Positions 41,198-50,200 of a stretch of 64,000 nucleotides of DNA are shown piece after piece. The notes beneath the pieces were generated by a model. That model was not told where the DNA came from, ran no database searches, and worked only from the letters and a program-made list of their open reading frames with translations. Positions within the stretch are counted from its first letter, which is position 1. The number at the start of each line of letters is the position of its first letter. This stretch comes from Porphyridium purpureum (lineage: Eukaryota; Rhodophyta; Bangiophyceae; Porphyridiales; Porphyridiaceae). A program made the translations under genes and the position numbers. The stretch is taken from positions 496,001-560,000 of the forward strand of contig VRMN01000007.1 of NCBI GenBank assembly GCA_008690995.1, written 5' to 3'.

Positions 41198-43735
41198 TCA
41201 CTGACTGCCGCCGCCCCGACGAGCACGGAAAAATGCAATGAGCTGCGGTGGCAACGCACCAAAAGAGTTTTCAGCCGCTCGGCCAGGCTGCCTGCTGCTC
41301 GAAAGGCTGCGCTGCAACCAGCGAGGTAGCTTGGCTTGGACACTGCGCTGAGTGTACCTCGCATCGATCAAAAAGATCGCCGCAAAGTCGCTCGCGTGTC
41401 GGATCACGCGCCCAAGCGTCTGGTTCACTGTTTTCATGCACACGTCCTCCGGGAACTCCTTGGCTGTTTCAGCGCCTAGCGTGGCAGTCAGATGATGTAT
41501 GAGCTCACGCTGAAGGGCATCATGCGGATTCGGAAACGGCATGCCGACTACGCAAACCGCGCGGCCATATGCGTCGCCAAAATTGATGCCCTCTGATAGT
41601 TTCCCGCCCATAACGGCGCACAACAACGCACCACGCATAGCATCGGCGTCCACGGCGTCGCGAAAATCGCTCAACGTTTTTTCCGCTGGCGTGCTCTTTT
41701 CCTCACAAAAGATTGGCTTCAGCATCTTCATGCGTGTGAGATGACCCGAACGTGTCCAGTATGCGACAACTTGCGCAGCGTAGGCGTAGCTGCCAAAGAA
41801 AAGAATCAAGCCACCGGGTGTGAGCCGCGCCAAGTTGGTCACTGCCCGGCCCAGCTCGTCCATGACGTGCGGAAGACTTCGGCTCTCAAAGGTGAATCGC
41901 AGCTCGCTCCCTGAGGGTCCAGCACCCACCACGCGGGCAAACAGGTTCTCGGCGGGAATGACGTGATCGCACGTATGTTCTTTCACGACGATATCAGGTT
42001 CTCGACTTAAGCCTAGTCGTGCCAGCAGGTACCGCTTTGGGCTGAGCGTGCCGCCCACAAGCAAGACCGCGTGCGCCTCTTTGACAACAGCCCGAAAATG
42101 CTCTTCTGGATTGAGCAACACAAACCGCAGAACGGCTGGAAGGGCTTTGCCTGGCGTTGCCGCAATGTGCTGAATGCGTCCGTTTTTGACGGGATTCTTG
42201 AGCGCATCCAAAAACTGAGCGGCGGCAAAGATGGCACCCCGTTTGGCCCCCGAGCTCTCATTCCGTGCCTCATTACTTCCAGTGTCCAGCTCTGCCTCTT
42301 TTGCTTCCAAACCTTCGACAAAGCCACATAGCTTGAAGCTCAGCTTGAACGCGACCACATGCTCGTGGAGCTGAAACAAGTTGATCTGCTCGATCCCGGC
42401 TTCAAAGCTAAAATCCGTGGGCGCCATGACCTTCTCCTCCGCATGGATTCTTTCAGCTGAGGCGCCAGGCGTCGAGGACATGCCTGCTTGTATGAATTTC
42501 TGGATGCAGAGGACAAACTTGAGGTACTGCTGCGTCAGAAAGAGGTGCTGCGTAGATAGACGATCCGAGTACCTGGCCAGGTACGCCTCGAGACTTTTCT
42601 GGACCGTACTGATCTGGTCAGCAGTTAACGAGGCCGAGTACATATCATTCACAGCATCCACGAGGTTGTGCGCTTCATCAAAAATAACCACAGCGCCGCG
42701 CAGCGACAGGCCTAGCGCGAGGCGCGTCTCGCGGTGAAGCACGGCCGCGTACGGAGCAACCACCAAGTCTGCGCCCAATTCGGCCACTGCGGCGCGTGCC
42801 GAAAAGTAGCCACACGCCTCACGTGATCTTGCAAGCATATGCAATTCCTCAAGGTCGTGAGGCCGCTGCAATAACGCGTCACTGCAGGCCTGAATTCGAC
42901 CTGCACGATACATCGGACAGCCCCGTGTGGACGTCTTGGTGCCCTTTTTCTTGTCATGCCTTGGGAGCTCCTGGCTACTACTAATACTGCTGCCTTGCGT
43001 GAGGTCACGACATGCCTCGTTGATGGCCGACGCGTATCCGAGTCGCTCCACTTGCGGATTCGTGCACAAATGCTTTCGGGAACCAAGCGGAACCAAGAGC
43101 ACCGGCATGTCACCTACTGCCTGCTGCGATGCCCCAACTGAGGCATACGGCGTGCGCTTGTACTCGCTCACAAACTGACGAATCTGTGAATGTGTACGGG
43201 TGCAGTACACCACGCGAGGCCTCGTCGGGATATCCTGTGTGACGCCATGCAGACCTTCTCGGTCAAATCCAGACGACGAGTGCGATGATTCAGACAAACT
43301 GGCGTCCGGGTCCTCATCAACTTGTGGGCCCAGACCACCAGAGTCATTTCGATGTCTTTTACCAAACCGAAGTGTAGCTTTTTGGCGCTGCCTGGCCACG
43401 CGCGACACTGACGCTGCCGCCTTGTTCGACTCATGCGCATGCTCGAACGCCTGAATCCAGTCCGGCTCTGGTGCAGATATATGTTTGCGGTTTTCCGCAT
43501 GCTGTTGCTGTTGTTGCTGCTGTTGCTGCTGTTGCTGACCGTGCAGCGACTCGGTCAACCATCGCATGGACGCACAAATGACACTGAGCGACTTGCCCGT
43601 TCCTGTGGGCGACTCCATCACGCCGACCTCACCGCGACACATCACCTGGTACATGGCATCCATCAGCTCCACCTGTTGCGCGTACGGCTGGCATCCAGCC
43701 GGAAAGCGCCAGGTGCGGCCCGCATTATCTGCCAT
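41198..43735 (-). CDS. DDX11/CHL1: DDX11/CHL1-type Fe-S DNA helicase (XPD family)
   Basis: I take the start at 43735 (MADNAGRTW; 845 residues). The frame continues upstream to 43846, but that part is not conserved-looking. Superfamily 2 helicase motifs: Q-motif-like FPAGCQPYAQQ, Walker A ESPTGTGKS (41-49), Ia YCTRTHSQIRQFV, then an Fe-S domain with cysteines in EACRDL, RGCPMY and EACGYF, DEAH box (VVIFDEAHNLVD, ~349), and motif VI NQTLGRVIRHASD. PDWIQAFE and LGSRKHLCTNP are DDX11/CHL1-like and set it apart from XPD, FANCJ and RTEL1. Role in sister-chromatid cohesion and replication fork maintenance is known for the family. A 12-residue polyglutamine run interrupts the region between motifs I and Ia. 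Confidence 0.92.
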   Translation of the reverse strand: MADNAGRTWRFPAGCQPYAQQVELMDAMYQVMCRGEVGVMESPTGTGKSLSVICASMRWLTESLHGQQQQQQQQQQQQHAENRKHISAPEPDWIQAFEHAHESNKAAASVSRVARQRQKATLRFGKRHRNDSGGLGPQVDEDPDASLSESSHSSSGFDREGLHGVTQDIPTRPRVVYCTRTHSQIRQFVSEYKRTPYASVGASQQAVGDMPVLLVPLGSRKHLCTNPQVERLGYASAINEACRDLTQGSSISSSQELPRHDKKKGTKTSTRGCPMYRAGRIQACSDALLQRPHDLEELHMLARSREACGYFSARAAVAELGADLVVAPYAAVLHRETRLALGLSLRGAVVIFDEAHNLVDAVNDMYSASLTADQISTVQKSLEAYLARYSDRLSTQHLFLTQQYLKFVLCIQKFIQAGMSSTPGASAERIHAEEKVMAPTDFSFEAGIEQINLFQLHEHVVAFKLSFKLCGFVEGLEAKEAELDTGSNEARNESSGAKRGAIFAAAQFLDALKNPVKNGRIQHIAATPGKALPAVLRFVLLNPEEHFRAVVKEAHAVLLVGGTLSPKRYLLARLGLSREPDIVVKEHTCDHVIPAENLFARVVGAGPSGSELRFTFESRSLPHVMDELGRAVTNLARLTPGGLILFFGSYAYAAQVVAYWTRSGHLTRMKMLKPIFCEEKSTPAEKTLSDFRDAVDADAMRGALLCAVMGGKLSEGINFGDAYGRAVCVVGMPFPNPHDALQRELIHHLTATLGAETAKEFPEDVCMKTVNQTLGRVIRHASDFAAIFLIDARYTQRSVQAKLPRWLQRSLSSSRQPGRAAENSFGALPPQLIAFFRARRGGGSQ
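43501..43538 (-). repeat. CAG/CAA run coding polyglutamine in the helicase
   Basis: Twelve consecutive glutamine codons, mixed CAG and CAA, in a variable insert of the DDX11-like protein. Confidence 0.9.
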
Positions 43736-43846
43736 CTTCTTGGCTAAACGCACGCAGACGCACGCGCGCACAGCTTCCTTGACTCCGCCAAGTCTCGCCG
43801 AACCAACTTGTGCATTGAGGAGGGACACGACGCGAACTGGGGTCAC

Positions 43847-44788
43847 ACGATGGCGATTTCGACGCTACGACGCGACGTGAAGGACGCGCGGCGCAGTTGC
43901 GCGTTCCGAGGTGGCAAGCAAGTGCCCGTGCTGGTGCAAGCAGACGCCGAGGACTCATGGCGGTGATTGTTTGGGACAGCTCGTGACATGGTCGAACAGG
44001 AGCGGGTGGTTTGTGATGGTTCGTTCGGCGTTTGCGGGAGGTTTCCTGAGTTTCAGTGTTAATGGCGCGGCGTTCATGGTTGCGGTCACGATCGGCGCCA
44101 TGATTCCCGTGCTCGAAGCATTTGTCGCAGCTGGCGCGACTGCCAGAATGACGACTACATGGAGCCTCAGCGGCAAATCGCATGCCACGACGAGCGCACG
44201 GATCGCGAGGCTGAGCCTCCTGAGATCTGACGAATCAGTTTGAAGTCGGAGGTGATTGTCGTTGAGCCTGGACGCCTGGGCATGATCATGTTTCTGGCGG
44301 CCAACGTCGCCGCACTCAGTGCAGCCAGCGCTGGTGATGATGTATTGTGGAAGCTCTCGGGGCAGTGCAGACTCTCCGCCGGCTGATGCGTTCATCTAAA
44401 CGGTTTCGTGCAGTCCCATCGAGGACTTCAATTGCGTGCGTAGCGCGGTTGAACATTACAAACTCAATTGCTCCCGTCACTGCAACAGCATTCGCCAGAC
44501 GATTTTTGAACCAAAACGCCAAGATGCTTTGAATATGATTGAAAGTCTGGTGTATGGATGGTTTATTGGAATCGCGTGACTCGCTGACTGGCGACTCTTC
44601 TGGGTCTAACACGGGCGCGTATACGTAGCAGCCCGTGGGCATTGTTCCTCGAGCCCTTCTTTCTCGAATTCAGACCAAAGAGAGGCTGCTTGGCTTCGTC
44701 ACGTACAAAGTTTCAACACTTCTTGTGACCCCTTGTTCAATCGCTCGTCGCAGGCGCACATGCGAAGCAGCTTTCTAACGACGTTTTA
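43847..44788. other. Intergenic, no gene seen
   Basis: 940 bp between the helicase 5' end and the 3' end of the SGNH gene. Frames at 43911-44243 (+) and 43955-44395 (-) overlap each other and show no domain. Confidence 0.45.
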
Positions 44789-45937
44789 TCACGCCGACTG
44801 TTGCAAGGCGAGCATGCGCTCGATGCCTCTAGCCTTGCACGGCAGGCTCATCATGCCGCCGTTGTAAGACAAATGGTGGTCATCATTCATGAGGCTGACG
44901 CTCCCGCCATACATCCTGTATATGTAGTTTGGCGGCTGGGACGGATCATCGGTCTCAACGCGGAAGCACTCGAGCAAGTCGATGTAAACATCTGCGAGTT
45001 TCTGGCTCATTACATACTCTGCGAGCGCCGCAGTCGACTTTTCCGCTTTGTTGGGCCCCACACAATCTTTGGTACCGCCTTGGCTCTCGACACTCGGACA
45101 CCGCTCATACATGAACATGGCGTCGCCCATGAATGCCACATTTAGACCTCGTTGCTGAATGTACTCCATTTCAGGAAAATAGAGCCGCACACGGTTGCCG
45201 TTCCCGAACTCACACGACAGTCCTGAATCACGCGGGATGACACACGCGAGTGCCGTATGTGCGTGCAAAAGCACCCACGAACCCACAAGCGCCTTGTCAA
45301 TCTGTTGCTTGACCATTTTCCTGCCCTCTAAGCATGCCGGCGTGTATGTCCGTGGCGCGTCATCCAGAAACGTCTCAATGCATCCGGATTGATCCAACAT
45401 GCGGAAGCGCAACTTGTAGCGCACCGACAACTCGGCAAAGCTCGGGTAATGCGCATTCAGCATCGAGTCACCGAACACGATCACCTGCGTCCATTCTGGC
45501 TCGCCAATATCGCACACGTTGATGTTCCGTTCCTCGAGTCGTGGTGTGTTGTGCGTGCCGCAATACTGCATGCCCCAGCCTTTGCTAGGCTGCCATTCCT
45601 TGACGTAACCCATCCTATACTGATTAAGCGGCACGAGGCCTTCCATCGCCATCGCACTCAGCCTCGTGCCTGCCCCAATCGCCACACTCTGATTCTTCTC
45701 CTGCAGCAGCGCGTGCAGTTGATCAATCGACAAGCGAAGCACTTCACTGTCATTCCCGAGTTGCTCGCCACGTTGTCCCAAACCCACAACCACACCGGAA
45801 GAATGCAACACAACCAGAAACACAGACGCGACAAACAGCGCCAGCGACGTCCGCAGCGATACCGACGCAGAGAATGCGGCGCTCATGGCTTGCAGACAGT
45901 TCAAATATGCGCGTATCTCTGCTTCAGGCATCGACAT
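44789..45937 (-). CDS. SGNH-hydrolase-like type II membrane protein
   Basis: 382 residues. A short cytosolic N-terminus, one membrane span (about 30-54, LALFVASVFLVVLHSSGVVV) and a lumenal domain. The domain carries the block I signature VIVFGDSML (Ser at 158) and a C-terminal block V NDDHHLSYNG (Asp352/His355), the catalytic Ser and Asp-His pairs of SGNH/GDSL esterases and of the C-terminal domain of acyltransferase-3 proteins. Several cysteines in between could form disulphides. Golgi location and a role in O-acyl transfer or removal on wall polysaccharide are inferences. It is divergent from the channel gene. Confidence 0.75.
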   Translation of the reverse strand: MSMPEAEIRAYLNCLQAMSAAFSASVSLRTSLALFVASVFLVVLHSSGVVVGLGQRGEQLGNDSEVLRLSIDQLHALLQEKNQSVAIGAGTRLSAMAMEGLVPLNQYRMGYVKEWQPSKGWGMQYCGTHNTPRLEERNINVCDIGEPEWTQVIVFGDSMLNAHYPSFAELSVRYKLRFRMLDQSGCIETFLDDAPRTYTPACLEGRKMVKQQIDKALVGSWVLLHAHTALACVIPRDSGLSCEFGNGNRVRLYFPEMEYIQQRGLNVAFMGDAMFMYERCPSVESQGGTKDCVGPNKAEKSTAALAEYVMSQKLADVYIDLLECFRVETDDPSQPPNYIYRMYGGSVSLMNDDHHLSYNGGMMSLPCKARGIERMLALQQSA

Positions 45938-47210
45938 CGCCTGCTCTGCCGCTCGACAACTTCAAAGATCTCAAGCTTAACACACTAAACTGGGCCTCTT
46001 TGCCGACGAGAAGTGGAGTCCGCGCTCACGCCGGCAGCGTGAGCATCGTGTGGTCGGAAAGACACGCGCACACACACGCGGCGCTGCATTCGTGTCGGCA
46101 TATGGAACGGGGACGTGTACGCCACCCTCGCGACGAAAATGATTTTGTACAGATGCACGTGGCATGAGAGCATGCCAGGGAGCGAGTGACCGGTGTCTTA
46201 GCGTGGGCAGCTTGAACAGACGGTGTCTGCGCAGGTGGAGGAGAATGACGACGATTATGACTTGAGGGAAGCAGCCTGCGACGAATATGCGGAAGGCGTA
46301 GCGCGCATCGTGAGTTTAGGATGGGATGCGATTGAAGCGGTGTCGATCGGCTGGACTGGGTTGTCTGTTTTCCTGCGTCGAGCATGTTTCTAGATATTGG
46401 CGTGAATTTTGGATGCAACAGATTATCCATCCAGTCTATTGCCTGAGCTAGGCACACATGCGTTCGGATAAGGCGACCTTGGAGCTTCGGTTCTGATCAA
46501 AGCGGCATGTCCTTGGCTCGAACTTGGTTTACGCCCTCTGAGGGGCGACGTGCAGATGCGAGCGCACTTTGCAGCATGAGACAATTTGCGTTGCAGTGCG
46601 TGGCAAAGATACAAAAAACGGATGCGTGCGACAAGCGTGCAGATGCGAGCTGCAGAAGGCGCTTGTCTCTAACACTTTACATTCTGAACATGCAAGGCGA
46701 ACGAGCCAGCGTAGTGTATCCACATTACACGGGCAGCAAAAAAGACCGGCCCAGTCATAGCCGCGGGTCTGACTGGATCCATAGTACCGCTCATGTCTTC
46801 CAGTTGCTGGTTTTCGACCAAGGTGGCCTCACAAACACGGAGTCTCAAGCATCCACATGTCACGGAGTGCAGTCGCACTCGAGAAACGCGCATCGCTCGC
46901 CTGCTGCTCGACTGACAGCTCGGGTGATGCAAGAAAATCCTTGGACGCGACGCGATAAAAACGAGGCCCGTCTGGTACAAGCCCGGTTCTGCAGACCTTG
47001 CGCGGCTATGCCAGCTCGGAGATATCGCAACTGCACGGCGCTTCGGGCAGACCTTGCCCAACGGTGTCTGTCCGTCCCAAGCTCAATCGATGCATAATTC
47101 ATAATAAAACTTCCTTTCTTAGTTGACCTTGTGTTGCCTGGGCATGTCTGTTGTCCGTCACAGTGAGCGAGACCTAAAACGCCTGAGCGCGAGCTGCTGA
47201 GCGTCGTGGG
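45938..47210. other. Divergent promoter region
   Basis: 1.27 kb between two genes transcribed away from each other. A 196-residue plus frame (46507-47097) has no recognisable content and was not accepted. Confidence 0.5.
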
Positions 47211-50200
47211 ATGCGTGGCTCCCAGTTTGGCATGGGGACGCCGCGCTCAGAGCGGGACGCCGTGTGCCCGCAGTGCCAGCACCACCGGCATCGGATAGAG
47301 GACGAGACCGGCTTGGCTGCGGACGCGCGCGGCCGCCATGAAAAGGCGCGCGAGAACGAATCGGGCGTCGCCGCGCAGGCTAGAGACCTGTTTCGATGGT
47401 CCACCGCTGACCTGCCGGCGCTGCCTGTAGCGACGTGTCACTGCTGTAGTGATAAAGGTGTCCCGGGCTCGGCGCCTTCCCCGGGGAGACGCTCGCTAGC
47501 GACGAAAGAGCGCCCGGAGGAGAGTGGTGATAGGGAGGACTCCGAAGACGAACAGGCCGATGCCAAAATGGAAACTGACGCGCAGAAGCAGAGTGCGTAC
47601 GACCGGAAGCGCAAGTACGCGCGGATAAAATGGTTGCCTTCTCCAGAAACAATTAATTCTCTGTTTGAGCGAGTCGCACCGCAGTGGTTTCAGCGCGCCG
47701 TGGCTGGGGACGCGTCATGCCTTATTTTCACACCCGACTCAGCTTTCCGAGATATGTGCAACCGAATAACGCGCTGGCCGCTCTTCGAATGGTTCATTTT
47801 GATCAATGTGCTCGTGGTCATCGTCTACTACGCTGTTCTGGATGAGTACCGAGACAGGGACCCAGCATGGTACTATGGCGCGGGACTCTATTTCTTCGTC
47901 GTCTTCCTCCTTGAGCTTTGCGTGCGCGTAGTCAGGCGTGGCTTTCTGATATATCCACACAGCGAACTCGTGTTTCGAAAATACGGCAGGCCGTATCTAC
48001 GAGTTGGATGGTTTTGGTTTGATTTCATTGTCGTGGTGACAACATTGATAGCGCTTGTCTTTCCCGTGAACAAGTCAACACGGGCGCTGCAGGCCATACG
48101 TGTGATACTTCCGGTGAAAGCGCTGTACGCCGTTCCGCAGATGCGGTTGATTATGAGTGGCTTTCTCTTGGTTATTCCTCGCATGTTGCACGTGGTGGGC
48201 TTCTGCTCATTGATTCTGCTCATCTTTTCGCAGGTTGGACTGCGCATGTTTCTCGGACGATTTCACCAGTACTGCACAGACGGCGTGACCATGTACGTCT
48301 CAGAGCAGTTCCCGGACGGTATTCTGTGCGGTTCCCGTACGTGCTCCGAGTTTGCGGCAAATCTGGTCTGTGCGGTGGGTGTGCCGCTCAACGCACCGAC
48401 AGTGATTTTTCCGGCGCCTAATGATGGCTACTCGAATTTTGACAACTTCTTCTGGAGCATGCTCAACATATTCACAGCGGTGACGTTGGAAGGCTGGTCC
48501 GAGACCATGTACTTTGCCATGTATACGACGACGCCGTGGAGCTCTGTGTTCTTCGTTCTTCTTGTGATTATCGGTGCGTATTTCGTTGTTAACCTGGTTG
48601 TCGCAGTTGTTGCTGATGTCTATTTAGCCTTTCTGGGACAAACGGTTGACCGGGAGCGTCTCACCGAGTCAAGTGACATGGACCCAGACCATTCACTGCC
48701 TTTGTCACCCATTTCAGAAACGGAGTTGAAAGGCGCGCAAGGGTTGTGCAGTGGGTCTGATGGGCTGCCCCAAGATTTGTACCAAGATCAGCCCCTCGCG
48801 GAAAATTTGAATCGAAGGAGCACCAACCTTGGTAAGCCTGATTCGGCAAGGCGCGGTGGCTCCGAAGAGGTCGATGTAACATCGTATCCTGTTGCTGAGC
48901 CAGGAGAGAGTGTGCCACGAAAGGCATCGGCGGCGCTGCATGAATCATCAGCTACCACCTCTTTCGGATCCTGGAGTTCGCATGCGGAACACAATTATGT
49001 GATTCCGGAAAAAGTGGATTACGCCTTCTGGCAGATGCGCTCGCAAACGGAGCGCGCATACAAAGCATGTGCCCAATCACAAGTCATAAAAAGTCTCAGA
49101 CCGGCGCGGCAGCTTACCGAACGGCTCGTGACTCACTGGATATTTGAGTGGGGTATCACATTTTGCATTGTGGCGAATGTTTCCGTGCTGGCATGTTACC
49201 ACGCAAGCATTTCGCCAGACTTTTACTCTGCCATCATCATTTCAGACTTTGTTTTCCAGATCATTTTTCTCATCGAAATGGTGCTGCTCGTCTTTGCGCT
49301 GGGGCCCGTGCGGTACTGCCAAAACTGCTGGAATCTTCTGGCTTTGTTCATCAATATTGTAACCTCGGCTGTGCTGTTTGCTACCATCTCGGACGGACTC
49401 CAAAACGTGTCCAATGTAGCTGCCTCGCTGAAAGCATTTCGCGTCCTCCGGCTGGCCTTCTCGCTTCGTCTGGTGCCACTTGTTTCTAACACGGTCCAAG
49501 GCGCGCTTAGGTGTCTGAAGTACCTTATCTGGCTGATCCCGCTGTTTCTACTTTTCTGGATTATCTTCGCAATCATTGGCAAGGTTTCCTTCGGCGGGCG
49601 CTTTTTCGGCATCAATGGCGAGCCGTGCAATCAGTTCATTACCGAGCAGGAGCTGATTGTCTTTGAATGCACTCGGCACACGTGGAATACGTTTGGTGTC
49701 GCGTTTGTGGATACTTTCCAGATCCTCACGGGTGAAGACTGGCAGTTTCTGATGTACGAGGCAATGAGCGCCGTGTCAGACTGGGTCTTTCTGTACTTTG
49801 TGATTACCTTTGTGATGCTGAACTATATTCTACTCAACATTTTCCTATCCTTTGTGCTGTTCTGGTATGATGCGGGTATCTTGGCGTCGACGGCAATGTT
49901 GGCGAAGCTCAAGCACTCTTTCCAACGCTGGACGCGCTCTATTAAGACCCGATTTTCGGCTTGTCTGGGTCTGACGCCTGTAGGATCCACCAGTGTGGAT
50001 CTTTCATTTTCGATGGACGAGCCGACCACTGAGCTTGAGACGCTGAACAAGCCAGTCTCTCGTCGAGAAGATATCCCAACTGACGTGACCAGTACATTTC
50101 CCGCGAATGAAGCGGAACTCGATTCCACTCGCGGTGCAGGCATCGATTTCCAAGATAAAGTGCCAGGCCATGCGCAAGCGACCAAGGGCGACGTATCGGA

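Noticed and set aside
43736-43846. N-terminal 37-residue extension of the DDX11-like frame
   Set aside because: The conserved helicase start fits MADNAGRTW at 43735, and the extension looks like leader sequence.
46507-47097. 196-residue plus frame between SGNH and channel genes
   Set aside because: Composition resembles non-coding DNA and no domain is visible.
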